DNA from: Vagococcus penaei
GTDB taxonomy: Bacteria > Bacillota > Bacilli > Lactobacillales > Vagococcaceae
NCBI RefSeq assembly: GCF_001998885.1
Contig: NZ_CP019609.1
Span: 1,972,001 to 2,036,000 of the forward strand
Direction of reading: 5' to 3'
DNA length: 64,000 bases
In this document: positions 9,396 to 20,700 of the stretch, piece after piece
Numbering within the stretch: position 1 is the first letter of the stretch
Layout of the letters: every line of letters starts with the position of its first letter
Notes under the pieces: generated by a model
What the model saw: only the letters and a program-made list of their open reading frames with translations
The model's database searches: none
Told to the model about the DNA's origin: nothing
Translations under genes and position numbers: made by a program

Positions 9396-10931
9396 CTATT
9401 TTAATTGTCCCATTTGACGATACCATTCATCTGGTTGCCAAATCCAATTTTTGCCATCTTTTTCAAGTAAATCAAAGGCGCATTTTGGTCCCATCGTTCC
9501 CGCTTCATAATTTGGAAAATCAGGTGTTTCCTGATCCCAAGCATTGCGAATAACATCAACAATTTTCCAAGAACTCGCAACTTCATCCCAATGTGTAAAG
9601 TTTGTAGCATCACCTTTTAACGCATCTAAAATTAATTTCTCATATGCTTCAGGTGAATTTTCACTGGCTTCAGCAGAATGACGATAATCTAATCTTAGAG
9701 GATCGATATTAAAGCCTTGACCAATTTCTTTGCCATTTAAGGTCAACGAGAATCCTTCAGTTGGTTGAATAAAAATCGTTAAAATATTTTCTGGGATTTT
9801 TTGGGCTTCTTGAATTGGTGTATGTGGGTCTCTAAAAATATTAATTGGTGATTCTTTAAAAACAATATTGATACGCGTACCTTTTTCCGTCATACGTTTA
9901 CCCGTTCTTACATAGAAGGGAACACCCGTCCAACGGAAGTTATCAATTAAAAATTTTCCAGCAACAAATGTTTCAGTTTCAGACTTTTCATCAACACCAG
10001 GTTCTTCACGATAACCGACAAACTGATGTTGTGAGATTTCACCAGCACCATATTGTCCACGGACAAAGGCATCTTTGACTTCATTTGGTTTATAGACACG
10101 TACAGCCTTTAAAGCCGAAATTTTTTCTTTTCGAATCGCTTCATCAGTAAAGATGGTTGGCGGTTCCATAGCTAAAAGTGCCACAACTTGAAGAATGTGA
10201 TTTTGAACCATATCCTTTAGCGCGCCACTTTGGTCGTAATAGCCACCACGTTCTTCGACACCAATACTTTCAGCTAGAGTGATTTGTACATTATCGATAT
10301 ATTTATGATTCCAAAGTGATTCAAAAATAGTGTTACTAAAACGGATTGCTGAAATATTTTGAATCATTTCTTTACCTAAATAATGATCAATACGATAGAT
10401 TTGATTTTCATCAAAAACAGCAGAAATTTCATTATTTAATTTTTCAGCAGTTTGGTAATCTGTACCGAAGGGTTTTTCAATAACCAAACGGCTAAATCCA
10501 TGATCGGTCATAATTTTTTCAGACTTAATATGATGTGAAATCACGCCAAAAAATTGTGGTGCCATTGCCAAGTAAAACAAACGATTGCCATCTAATTCGT
10601 AGTCGTTGTCTAGTTTAGAAGCGAGTTTTTCTAGAACAACATATTCAGCCGTATTGTTAACATTATGAGACTGATAGTAGAAGTGACTCGTAAATTCTGC
10701 TAGTTCGTCTGGAGTGGGTGAAAGGCTAGCAATTGATTTTGCAACTACATCACGAAAGAATGTATCTGACCATTCTCTACGGGCAGTACCGATGACTGCA
10801 AAGTGTTGATTAATTTCTTTTTTTCTAAATAAACGGAATAATGACGGATATAACTTACGCTGTGCTAAGTCTCCAGTCCCGCCAAAAATGATGAATAAAG
10901 CTCTGGTTTCTTTTGTCATGTAACTTGCCAA
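9396..10931 (-). CDS. zwf: Glucose-6-phosphate 1-dehydrogenase
   Basis: This enzyme oxidises glucose 6-phosphate to 6-phosphogluconolactone with NADP, the entry step of the oxidative pentose phosphate branch. The 511-residue length is normal. The N-terminal dinucleotide motif is GGTGDLAQRKLYP (about 17-29), and the active-site segment RIDHYLGKEMIQN is near residue 180. The start used is TTG 10931, with AGGA about 6 bases upstream. ATG 10919 (MTKETRALF) is the alternative and matches the length of relatives equally well. A lactonase-family gene that could act on the product is at 34870. Confidence 0.95.
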   Translation of the reverse strand: MASYMTKETRALFIIFGGTGDLAQRKLYPSLFRLFRKKEINQHFAVIGTARREWSDTFFRDVVAKSIASLSPTPDELAEFTSHFYYQSHNVNNTAEYVVLEKLASKLDNDYELDGNRLFYLAMAPQFFGVISHHIKSEKIMTDHGFSRLVIEKPFGTDYQTAEKLNNEISAVFDENQIYRIDHYLGKEMIQNISAIRFSNTIFESLWNHKYIDNVQITLAESIGVEERGGYYDQSGALKDMVQNHILQVVALLAMEPPTIFTDEAIRKEKISALKAVRVYKPNEVKDAFVRGQYGAGEISQHQFVGYREEPGVDEKSETETFVAGKFLIDNFRWTGVPFYVRTGKRMTEKGTRINIVFKESPINIFRDPHTPIQEAQKIPENILTIFIQPTEGFSLTLNGKEIGQGFNIDPLRLDYRHSAEASENSPEAYEKLILDALKGDATNFTHWDEVASSWKIVDVIRNAWDQETPDFPNYEAGTMGPKCAFDLLEKDGKNWIWQPDEWYRQMGQLK

Positions 10932-11085
10932 CTTTCTTCCTAATAATCGTTGCGAGGTAAACGCATCCTACATCATTTTACTTGTTACTATCAAGTAAAT
11001 CAATCATTTAAAACCTAATGCGAAAAAATTAACTGTAAATAAATATTTATGTCTGTAAATTTTATCCGTTTTTTAAAATAGGGTG

Positions 11086-11094
11086 TGTTATAAT
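11086..11094 (+). promoter_or_regulatory. Extended -10 promoter of the acyl-ACP thioesterase gene
   Basis: TGT followed by a perfect TATAAT (11089-11094), 33 bases before the GTG start. No clear -35 is seen, as usual for TGn-extended promoters. Confidence 0.65.
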
Positions 11095-11126
11095 GAAACA
11101 AACAAATAAGAAGTGAGGGTGAAAGA

Positions 11127-11861
11127 GTGGCAAAAAAATATTCTGAAAAGCATACTATTCCTTATTACGAATGCGATTTAACTCGTAAATTAGCAATTCC
11201 AACATTAATGAAATTAGCAATTAGCACCTCTGAACATCAAAGTGCTGACTTAGGCGTTGATAATGATTATTTATCCACGCTAGGTCTAGGATGGATTATT
11301 ACTCAGCATGACATAAATATTACACGGTTACCTTATGAAGGTGATACAATTACCGTATCAACCTTGGCTGAAAGCTATAATAAGTTCTTTTGTTACCGCC
11401 GATTTTGGTTACATGATGCAGAGGGTAATGAATTAGTTTCTATTACAACAACTTTTTGTTTGATGGATTTGGCTTCGCGTAAAATTGCGAGTGTCCGCGA
11501 AGAGATTATGGCGCCGTTTGAACCGGAACACATTAAAAAAATATTCCGTAATGACACGATATTGCCATTTAATAAACCAACCGTTGAGACACCATATAAA
11601 GTTCGCTATTTAGATATTGATACTAATCTTCATGTGAATAATTCTGTTTATATTGAATGGTTTTTAGATACATTAGGATATGAATACTTAAAGACGCATC
11701 AAGTTGAACGGATTTTACTTAATTTTAACAAAGAAATTCGTTATGGCGATGTTATCACAAGTAGCTATGAATTGGCTCCAGAGACACCATTAATTACACG
11801 TCATCGGATTATGAATGACGATGTACTTTGTGCTGAGGCAAACATCTATTGGAAAAATTAA
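11127..11861 (+). CDS. Acyl-ACP thioesterase
   Basis: This enzyme probably hydrolyses acyl-ACP to release free fatty acid. The 244-residue product is a double hot-dog protein. The first repeat carries SEHQSADLGVDN and GLGWIITQHDINI, and the second has the FatA/FatB-type catalytic element DTNLHVNNSVYIEW (about 168-181). The start is GTG 11127 with GAGGGTG upstream. It is a single-gene unit with its own extended -10 promoter and a terminator behind it. Chain-length specificity cannot be read from the sequence. Its likely role is supplying fatty acids or relieving acyl-ACP build-up. Confidence 0.9.
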   Translation: MAKKYSEKHTIPYYECDLTRKLAIPTLMKLAISTSEHQSADLGVDNDYLSTLGLGWIITQHDINITRLPYEGDTITVSTLAESYNKFFCYRRFWLHDAEGNELVSITTTFCLMDLASRKIASVREEIMAPFEPEHIKKIFRNDTILPFNKPTVETPYKVRYLDIDTNLHVNNSVYIEWFLDTLGYEYLKTHQVERILLNFNKEIRYGDVITSSYELAPETPLITRHRIMNDDVLCAEANIYWKN

Positions 11862-11903
11862 ATAGTTAAGTTGACTAAAGTTAAATTGCTAAATAAGTTT
11901 TAA

Positions 11904-11966
11904 GCCAAACCAAACAAAAATGAGTGACTTGTAATAAGCCACTCATTTTTAGTTTGGTTTAAGCGT
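11904..11966. terminator. Long bidirectional terminator between thioesterase and permease pseudogene
   Basis: AGCCAAACCAAAC-AAAAATGAGTG pairs with CACTCATTTTT-AGTTTGGTTT around a short loop. The right arm contains the last codons and stop of the minus-strand permease, so the hairpin overlaps that gene's 3' end. Confidence 0.85.
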
Positions 11967-13328
11967 AATATGTCGTTTTTTATAGTAATTAAAACCGATA
12001 AAACAAAAAGCAGAGCAAATAACAAAAAAGATAATCATTGATTTTGGATTGGATGAGACACCACCAACCAAAATAATCAATCCGCCAATTATTGCTAGAA
12101 TAGGAGCAACGAGACCTGTAAATACATTGGTTAATTGTTTTTTTTAGATACATGTGTAAGACTTTAACGTAAAGCATCATATAATAGAAATAACCAAACA
12201 CAATAGCAATTTCACTGACATCACCAGTTTTTAATAGACCGAATTTTTGAGTGATGTAGTGAATCAAGTACCAAGTCAATGCTGTACCTAAACTAATCAT
12301 AGCAGAGTAAAATTCTTGGCTCTTCTGGGTTGTTTTATTTTTAGGTTGAGGAAACATTTGTTTTGCAACTAAGGCATATGGCATTCTAAGGTGACCAAGA
12401 ATAACCCCATTTACAACGCCTAAAATAGAGATCAGTACGAATAATAATAAAATCGTTTTGCCACTTGGACCAATTAATAAATCACCAATTGTTGTCACAG
12501 CACCATTTCCAACCGACATAATATATTCCGACCCGAGAATATGAGTCATACCAAGGAAATAAGTTAGATATACGCCTAAAACAATTAGTGGGCCAATTGT
12601 CAAAGCAAGTGGCATAATTTTCTTCGAGTTTTTCACTTCATGTGAAATACTTAAAGCAATAGGCCAACCATCATAAGAAAATGCCATTGGCGCTAATGCA
12701 GCTAACCAACCCCAACCAACATCTTGGACAGGTTGTAATGGAATATCAGTAGGAATAGCAGGTGTTGATTGTTTCCAAAAGAGAGCAATTAAACCAATAC
12801 CAATTAGTGGAATTAATTTAGCGACAGATGAGATAACTTGAAAACGCCCACCGAGATGCTTCGATAAAATATTGAGTGCATAAAAAAATAATAAATACCC
12901 TAAACCAATGCCCATTTGCAAATCAAGACTATCGGGTAAGTTGAGCAGTAAGATGGTATAAATTCCAGATGCCCATGCGACAACAACCGTAACTGTTGGA
13001 TAGTATAAAAAAGTTTGGTACCAACCAAATGCACTAGCTAATTTTTTTGAATAAAACTCTTCAAAGTAAGCAACCATCCCCCAGTACCATCTGTTAAAGT
13101 CGCTAAGTTTGTTAGTGAAATGCTACCAAAAATAATACTTAAAGCACCAATGATAAAGACTAAAATACCTAAGTAAATTTTGCCACCAGTGAATAACAGA
13201 ATGTCATCAACTTTAAAGAAAATTCCTGAGCCAACACAAATGCCGATAATCATGGATGTTGCGGTCCATAAACCATATTCTTTTTTCTCTTTAATAAAAT
13301 TTACCCCCTTATGATTTCTATAAAACAC
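11949..13328 (-). pseudogene. APC-family amino acid permease, frameshifted
   Basis: This is an amino acid permease of the APC superfamily (LAT/SteT-like) in three reading frames. Frame 1 (from about 13295) gives KEYGLWTATSMIIGICVGSGIFFKV, the usual first transmembrane span, and ends in TDGTGG. At a run of five G (13077-13081) the homology moves to a second frame (MVAYFEEFYSKK onward, about ten spans). At a run of eight A on the minus strand (about 12138-12145) it moves again, to a frame giving QLTNVFTGLVAPILAIIGG and stopping at 11949. The ribosome site AAGGGGG precedes an ATT codon (13293-13295) where an ATG would be expected. ATG 13328 lies at or before the likely transcription start. A functional transporter is unlikely. 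Confidence 0.88.
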
Positions 13329-13335
13329 TATACCA
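13327..13335 (-). promoter_or_regulatory. -10 region of the permease pseudogene
   Basis: On the minus strand TGG then TATAGT (13332-13327) forms an extended -10. Transcription would start near 13320, downstream of the first in-frame ATG, which argues against that ATG as a start. Confidence 0.45.
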
Positions 13336-13433
13336 CAAAGTATGTTGTTTTGAGCAGCTAATCTTAAGAAACAAAGGTTTTTTTATTTATAAGGTCTAGC
13401 TGTTCCCAAGTAGCTAATCAAGTAGATAAGCTA

Positions 13434-13463
13434 TTCAAGTTTTTAGTTTTATGGTACTATAAT
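13434..13463 (+). promoter_or_regulatory. Promoter of signal peptidase gene
   Basis: TTCAAG (13434-13439), an 18-base spacer, then a perfect TATAAT (13458-13463), 22 bases before the ATG. Confidence 0.6.
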
Positions 13464-13485
13464 TAATATATAGAGAGGTGATTAA

Positions 13486-14037
13486 ATGAACGGTAAAGCA
13501 TTTTGGTCTAATATATTTTGGTATGGTAGCATTATTATAGTGATGCTTTTGTTACGAGCCTTTGTTTTTTCATCGGTTATTGTATCGGGTGATTCAATGA
13601 ACCCGACTTTAGTAGATAGAGAACGAATTATTAGTTTAAAACATGCTAAGATTAAACGTTTTGATGTGATTACCTTTCCAGCTCCAGATGATGAGAGTAA
13701 AAATTATATCAAACGTGTCATTGGCTTACCTGGTGATACAATTGAATACCGAGATGACGTCTTATATATAAATGGTAAGGAATACAAAGAGCCTTATCTA
13801 GACGAATACAAAGGTATTATTGATGAGATGCCAGAAGGTGCACCACTGACAAAAGATTTTACATTGGAAGAAGTTACTGGTGAACAGAAAGTACCTGAAG
13901 GTAAGTATTTTGTTTTAGGTGATAATCGTCAAAATTCAAAAGATAGTCGTATGATTGGTTTTATTGATCAAGATAGTGTCTTAGGAGATGTGTGGTTTTC
14001 ATTTTGGCCAATTGCTAAATGGGGGACAATTAACTAA
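13486..14037 (+). CDS. lepB: Signal peptidase I
   Basis: Type I signal peptidase cleaves Sec and Tat signal peptides on the outer face of the membrane. The product has 183 residues with a single N-terminal membrane span (about 11-29) and then the catalytic domain. Nucleophile Ser37 is in SGDSMNPTL and the general base Lys76 is in NYIKRVIGLPGD. The C-terminal box GDNRQNSKDSR is present. GAGAGGTG precedes ATG 13486. It is a monocistronic gene with its own promoter and terminator. Firmicutes often have several paralogues (sip genes), so the exact paralogue name is not assigned. Confidence 0.95.
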   Translation: MNGKAFWSNIFWYGSIIIVMLLLRAFVFSSVIVSGDSMNPTLVDRERIISLKHAKIKRFDVITFPAPDDESKNYIKRVIGLPGDTIEYRDDVLYINGKEYKEPYLDEYKGIIDEMPEGAPLTKDFTLEEVTGEQKVPEGKYFVLGDNRQNSKDSRMIGFIDQDSVLGDVWFSFWPIAKWGTIN

Positions 14038-14077
14038 GTAAGTCGAGTATCAACTAATGACGTGTTAAAGAACATTA

Positions 14078-14112
14078 GAAAAAAGTGGGAACGTTTGTTT
14101 CCACTTTTTTCT
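14078..14112 (+). terminator. Terminator after signal peptidase gene
   Basis: Stem GAAAAAAGTGGGAA / TTTCCACTTTTTTC with GTTTG in the loop and T-rich 3' arm. Confidence 0.85.
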
Positions 14113-14171
14113 GTGTTTTCAAAAAATTATGTTAAACTAGTACTAGTAAAAAAGAAAGGATTGGTGACTGT

Positions 14172-17100
14172 ATGAGCGTTCAGTTTGTGATTGGAACTGC
14201 TGATAAACAACACGTGGCACCTGTTTTACAACAGGCAGTTGAATGGTTAAAACAAGACAGTAATCATGAGGTTTATTATTTGGTGCCAAACCATGTTAAG
14301 TTTGAAACAGAAGTGTCTATTTTAAGACGCCTGCATCAATTACCAAACTATCAACACTTAGATAACATGGCAAGTACACGTTTGCAAGTATTCTCATTGT
14401 CACGACTTGCTTGGTACAAAATGCAATATACTAAGAGATATCAAAAACGTCGTCTGTCTGAATCCGGAAAAGCGATGATTATCCGTCAGGCTTTGATTGA
14501 ATTAGAAGAGGAATTAATCCTCTTCCGTTATGAAATTAATAAAGTAGGTTTTGTTGAACAATTAGTCGCTTTGTTTGATGAATATCAATTAGGCAATATA
14601 ACTAGTCTTGATTTAGAAATTGCAGTAACGCAGTTTGAAGGGGCTAATTACGTCGAAGATTCTAAGGAAAAACTATTAGAAATTCAGAAAATTTATGACT
14701 GTTATTTAGAAAAAATGTTAGCAATTGATGGTGAGACACAGGATATTTTAAGTGATTTAGCTGATTACTTGAGCCAAGTTTCTTTAGAGAATGTGATGAT
14801 TATTGTGTCGGGTTATTCTAGTTTGACAGCGGTTGAACAGCAATTACTGCAGACGTTAATGACCATTTCTGGTGAGTGGCGAATGACATTGACGTTAGAT
14901 AAGAGTTATGCAGTTGAGCCACCGACGAATCAGTCGCTTTTTTATAATCCTGCGACTGTCTATTTTGATTTATATCACTATGCTAGGGGACAACAGTTGC
15001 CTATTTTACATGACCTTGTTGTCCGTGAGACTCCTTGTTCATCTGATATGGCTCTTGTTGAGCAAGCTTGGCGTGATAGTCACCAACCATCTAATGGGAC
15101 GAGACAACAGGGATTGCACCAATCATCTAGCTTACAAGTCTGGGCATGTGACGATAGTTATGGAGAGGTACTGTCCGTAGCTAAAGAGATTCGCTCGTTA
15201 GTGACGCAAGGTTATCGATACCGAGACATAAAAATTCTAACTCGAGATCTAACAGCTTACCGGCAAATACTAGAACCTGTCTTTACTAAAGCGGATATTC
15301 CTTATTATATTAATGAAGACGTCGAAATGAAACATCATCCGTTGATTGAGTTTATTGACTCTTTATTTCAAGTGAAATTACGTTACTTTAAGTATCCTGA
15401 TTTAATGCGCTTATTACGGACAGAATTATTTATGCCACAATTGCGAGATATTAATGAGCTCTCTTCTTGGATCCAAGGGATGTCGATTGTTAGACAGCAA
15501 GTTGATTATACGGAAAATGTTGTTTTAGCTTATGGTTACAGTGGTTTTTATTGGACACAAGTAAAGGACTGGCAATATATTACCTATTCGTATTCAGAGG
15601 ATGATGATGCTGTACGACAAGATGAATTAATTCAAAAAGAGTCAAATTATATAAGACAGGCAATTCGTGATGGTTTAGTCCCGTTTTTTGACAAGTTAGA
15701 CACTGCGGTAACTTATCGTGAGGCTTGCGTGGCGCTATATCAGTTGCTTATTGATTCAGGTGTGATGCACCAAATGACTATGATGCGTGAGCAAAGTATT
15801 GCGACGGGTGATTTGGTCTCTGCAAAAAATCATGAACAAGCTTGGCAAGCATTAATGGACTTATTAGATGAATTAGTTGATTTAATGGGCGACATGCCAT
15901 TTAATTTATCCGATTTCATCCAAATCATACTTAGTGGTTTAGAAGGATTGACCTTTAGCAAGGTTCCAGCAACGCTCGACCAGTTAATCGTTAGTTCGGT
16001 GGATATGGTACAAGCAGAAAAAAGCCGAGTGACATTTATTCTTGGTGTAACCGATCAGCAATTTCCTAAAAAAATTGAAAATAAAACTCTCATGACGGAT
16101 GAGGAACGCACCTTACTAATGGAGCGACTAGATGGTAACAAATATTTAAAAAAAGAAATGCAAAGTGATTTTGCAAGAGAACCATATGTCTTTTATTTAG
16201 CATTGTTATCAGCTAGAGAACAAATTATTTTAAGTTATCCCATGGCAAGCGACCAAACAAAAGAACTCAAGCCGTCAAGTTATCTAATACCCTTAATGAA
16301 GCCATTAGGTGTAAAACCAATTAAAAAAGTCACACAACTAACTGAAACAAATGCGAATGAGGTGTCTCAGTTTGCAACTTATGAAATATTGTTAAGTGAT
16401 ATGGTACCATTTAAACGCTATTTAACGGATACTAACCAGTCATTTAGCTGGTTATGGTTGCAACTTGAAAAACGCGTTCAAAAAGAATTACCATTTAAGG
16501 CTACGAGAGTCTTAGAGAGTTTAACTTATCAGAATATTCCTGAGACATTAATGCCAGAAATCGTTGATGATTTATATGGCTCAACAATTTATGCCTCTGT
16601 TTCTAAAATAGAGAGCTTTAATCAATGCCATTACAAATACTTTTTACAATATGGTTTGCAGCTTAAAGAACGAGAAAGATTTGAATTGTCACCAGCCGCA
16701 ACTGGCGATTTTTTCCATGATGCACTGGATCAGTTTTTTAAAGAATTAATTAAACAAAAAAAACAGCTATCACTATTATCTGATGAAGAGATTTTGAGTT
16801 TAGCAGATCATGTTTTACAGGCTATTTTTGCGGATGAACGCTTTTCCATTTTGTCCTCCAGTCAAAGACTTAAATACATTCGCTATCAATTAACACAAAC
16901 AATAAAACGGGTTATTTGGTCTTTACGTCAACAAAGTGCACGTACAAACATGACGACTTTGCAAACAGAAGTTTTGTTTGGTGAAGCACTGGGTGAAAAA
17001 GGATTAGCAAGTTTGAGTTTTGATTTACCTAATCAGAAAAAACTTAGCGTTCGAGGTAAGATTGACCGACTGGATTATGTAGATGTTTCTGGCAATCCTT

Positions 17101-17744
17101 ATCTAGCCGTTGTTGATTATAAATCGAGTAAACATAATTTTAGTATGAGTGATGCTTATTATGGTTTAGCCTTACAAATGATTACTTATCTCGATGTTGC
17201 CTTACAAAATGCTGTGACCTTGGTTGGACAAAAAGCGGAAGCTGCTGGAGCCTTTTATTTACATGTACAGAATCCAACTTTAAAAGAACTGAAGCAGATG
17301 GATGAAGAATCGCTCCAAAATGAATTACTGAAAGAATTTAAATATCAAGGTGTGTTAGTTAAAGATGAGGCATTATTAGAGCAGTTAGATGTAACCGTCG
17401 AACCGACTAAATCATCTTTAGTATACCCATTCAATCAATTAAAGTCTGGTGAAGTGAAGTCAAAACAATTTATTGCACCAGATGATTTACAAAAATTAAT
17501 TCGCCATAATCATCAACAGTTTAAAGCTGCGGGCGAAAAGATTTATGCTGGTAAAACCACACTTAATCCAATGTATAAAGGAAAAGAGCGGATTGCTTGT
17601 CGTTTTTGTCCGTTTCGTAGTGTGTGTCAATTCGATGTGATGTTGTTGGATAATAACTACCATCGTATTGATGAATTATCAGATGAAGAGGTATTAGAGC
17701 GATTGTCAGATGAAGAAAAAAAGGAGGTAGACGAAAATGAGTAA
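14172..17744 (+). CDS. rexB: ATP-dependent helicase/nuclease subunit RexB (AddB type)
   Basis: This is the non-helicase partner of the RexAB (AddAB) complex, which resects double-strand breaks and recognises Chi. It has 1190 residues. The N-terminus (MSVQFVIGTADKQHV) has no Walker A motif, as in lactobacillal RexB and unlike Bacillus AddB. The C-terminal RecB-family nuclease has the VVDYKSS catalytic motif at about 977-983. An iron-sulfur cluster is indicated by Cys in FNQCHYKYF (about 819) and three Cys in CRFCPFRSVC (about 1143-1152). The stop overlaps the rexA start by 8 bases. Confidence 0.95.
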   Translation: MSVQFVIGTADKQHVAPVLQQAVEWLKQDSNHEVYYLVPNHVKFETEVSILRRLHQLPNYQHLDNMASTRLQVFSLSRLAWYKMQYTKRYQKRRLSESGKAMIIRQALIELEEELILFRYEINKVGFVEQLVALFDEYQLGNITSLDLEIAVTQFEGANYVEDSKEKLLEIQKIYDCYLEKMLAIDGETQDILSDLADYLSQVSLENVMIIVSGYSSLTAVEQQLLQTLMTISGEWRMTLTLDKSYAVEPPTNQSLFYNPATVYFDLYHYARGQQLPILHDLVVRETPCSSDMALVEQAWRDSHQPSNGTRQQGLHQSSSLQVWACDDSYGEVLSVAKEIRSLVTQGYRYRDIKILTRDLTAYRQILEPVFTKADIPYYINEDVEMKHHPLIEFIDSLFQVKLRYFKYPDLMRLLRTELFMPQLRDINELSSWIQGMSIVRQQVDYTENVVLAYGYSGFYWTQVKDWQYITYSYSEDDDAVRQDELIQKESNYIRQAIRDGLVPFFDKLDTAVTYREACVALYQLLIDSGVMHQMTMMREQSIATGDLVSAKNHEQAWQALMDLLDELVDLMGDMPFNLSDFIQIILSGLEGLTFSKVPATLDQLIVSSVDMVQAEKSRVTFILGVTDQQFPKKIENKTLMTDEERTLLMERLDGNKYLKKEMQSDFAREPYVFYLALLSAREQIILSYPMASDQTKELKPSSYLIPLMKPLGVKPIKKVTQLTETNANEVSQFATYEILLSDMVPFKRYLTDTNQSFSWLWLQLEKRVQKELPFKATRVLESLTYQNIPETLMPEIVDDLYGSTIYASVSKIESFNQCHYKYFLQYGLQLKERERFELSPAATGDFFHDALDQFFKELIKQKKQLSLLSDEEILSLADHVLQAIFADERFSILSSSQRLKYIRYQLTQTIKRVIWSLRQQSARTNMTTLQTEVLFGEALGEKGLASLSFDLPNQKKLSVRGKIDRLDYVDVSGNPYLAVVDYKSSKHNFSMSDAYYGLALQMITYLDVALQNAVTLVGQKAEAAGAFYLHVQNPTLKELKQMDEESLQNELLKEFKYQGVLVKDEALLEQLDVTVEPTKSSLVYPFNQLKSGEVKSKQFIAPDDLQKLIRHNHQQFKAAGEKIYAGKTTLNPMYKGKERIACRFCPFRSVCQFDVMLLDNNYHRIDELSDEEVLERLSDEEKKEVDENE

Positions 17745-20700
17745 TATCCCAATAAAGCCAGCCAATAGTCAATTTACCGATGAACAATGGCGGTCAGTTT
17801 ATGATGGTGGGAATAACTTGCTTATTTCGGCTTCAGCCGGTTCTGGTAAAACGACCGTCTTGGTTGAGCGGGTCATTCAAAAAATTAAACAGGGTGTAGG
17901 AATCGATGAACTACTAATTGTTACTTATACCGAAGCAGCTGCTAAAGAGATGAAAGCTCGGATTCAAGTAGCTATTCAGGAATCTGTTAATCAGGAAAGT
18001 GATGTGGAACAAAAACAGCATTTAGTTCGTCAACTTAGTCTTTTACCAACAGCGAATATTAGTACATTGCATGCGTTCTGTTTACAAGTTATTCGAAAAT
18101 ATTATTATTTAATTGATATTGATCCAGTTTTTCGATTACTGACTGATGAAACGGAGAATATGTTATTAATGGAGGATGTCTGGTTTGATTTACGTGAAGA
18201 GTTATATGGTAAAGAAGAGGAAATTTTCTATCATTTAACGGAAAATTTCTCTAATGACAGAAGTGATGACGGATTGACCCGTTTAATATTCTCATTACAG
18301 ACTTTTGCTAGAGCTAATCCAGACCCTGTATCTTGGCTAGATTCTTTAGCTAATCAGTATCGAATTGATTCACCTAATTTAGCCGATGTTCCACTTTATC
18401 AGACGAAAATAAAACCGAGTTTAAAAGAAGAACTGCTACGGACAGCAACTCAATTAAGGCAAAACTTCCAACTTATTGAAGGTGAGCCAGATTTTGATAA
18501 GACTATTAAGATTTTACAAGAAGATATTGTAAGGGTTCAATACTTACAAGGGTTAGTTGAAACAGATGCGTGTGACGAGTTATACCAAGTGTTTCAAACA
18601 ATGAAATTTTCACGCATTGCAGGTCCATCTAAAAAAACAAGTTCGCCTGAAATTATGGAAACTTATGAGCAGGTTAAGTTAGCAAGAAAACAATGTAAAG
18701 AAGCGATTGAGGGACTTGGTCAACAGTATTTTGCTCACTCACCAGCTAAGATTCTTGACTTAATGCTAAAAGCCTATCCTCTAGTAAAAGAGATGAGCCG
18801 TGTCGCAAAAGAATTTATGCAGGCTTTTCGCCAAAGTAAATCACAAAAAAATTTAGTTGATTTTAATGATTTAGAGCATTTTACTTTAGCAATTTTAGCG
18901 AACAATACAACAGGAGAATGGGTAGGTACGGAAGCTTCGACCTATTATCGTCAAAAATTCAAAGAAATTTTAGTCGATGAATACCAAGATATTAATCAAC
19001 TGCAAGAAAGTATTTTATATTGGTTACGCCAACCCGATGCTGAACAAGGTAACTTTTTTATGGTTGGTGACGTCAAACAATCGATTTATGCTTTTCGTTT
19101 AGCCGACCCAACATTATTTATCGATAAATATACCACTTACGCAAATGAAATTGGTGGTAGACGGATTATTCTAGCAGAAAATTTTCGGTCACGTTCGCAA
19201 GTCTTAGATTTTACGAATTATGTCTTTATGCAATTAATGACTCATGATTTAGGACAAATTGATTATGATGAGAACGCGAAATTAATTACTGGATTTACAG
19301 CTTATCCTGAAGAAGCGAATTATGAAACTGAAATAATGATTTATGAGAGTGAAACGGAAGACGAAGAGACGGATAGTATTGAAACGCTTGATTTTGTAAT
19401 TGATGACAAGACAGAGGGTGAGCTACTATTAATTGGTCTAAAAATTAAAGAGCTTATTGCACAAGAATATCCAATTTATCGTAAAAAATTAAAGCAATCA
19501 ACACCGTTAACTTATAAAGATATTGTTTTATTAACGCCAACCAAAAAAAATAATTTGGTCATTTTAGATGTCTTTAAACGGTTAGGGATTCCATTATTTG
19601 TTAACGACACGCAAAACTATTTCCAAGCAACTGAAATTAAAGTGATGGTTGCATTACTACAAATGATTGATAATCCTTACCAAGATATTTCAGTTGCGGC
19701 AGTTCTTAGATCACCAATTGTCGGATTACAAGAAAATGATTTGGCGTTACTAAGAACCTTTCAACCAAAAGGCTATTTTTACGATTCTGTCTTAGCTTAT
19801 TTAGCACAAGAAGAACAAATCACTGAAACGTTTGAACGAATTCATTATTTTATTGAACAATTTAATCACTGGCGTGAAGTAGCAAGACGTGAGTCTTTAG
19901 CGACACTCATTTGGAAAATTTATCAAGAAACTGGTTTTTTAGATTATGTTGGAGGAATGCCTTCAGGACGCCAACGTCAAGCCAATCTTCACGCATTGTA
20001 TGAGCGAGCTTCTGCATATGAAAATATGAATTTTAAAGGATTATTTCAGTTTGTGCGTTTAATTGAAAAAATGCAAGAAAAAGATCGAGACTTGGCTGAA
20101 CCAAATCAACTAAATGAAGACGAAGATGCAGTACGTGTCATGACAATTCATGCGAGTAAAGGCTTAGAATTTCCAGTGGTATTTGTTTTAGACTTAGCTA
20201 AACAATTTAATTTACAAGATATTAACCAGACTCGTTTTATTTTTGATGAACATTTAGGAGCAGGCATTAAGTACTTGGACAGTGACCAACGTGTTAATTA
20301 TCAAACACTGCCTTATTCAGTCTTAAGAGAAGAAAAAAAGAAAAAATTATTGGCGGAAGAAATGCGTAAACTCTACGTTGCGTTAACTAGGGCGGAACAA
20401 AAATTATTTTTAGTGGGGTCATATAAAAATAAAGAAGTAGCATTAACTCGTTGGCAAAAGCAACTAGTTAGTGAAACGGTTGCGATTGATGCACCAACTA
20501 AATTAGTTCATCGTAGTCTAATGGATTGGATTGGTATGAGTCTGGTTCGTCATCCAAACATTCAAAAAGAATACCCTGAAATTGACGTTCTAGTGAATCA
20601 AACTTTGGGTAAACATCCCATGACGTGCCAATTAACATTTTATCAAAAAGATGTGTTATTAGAGCAAGCTAGTCACGTGACACATGAAGTTGTAAGTGAC

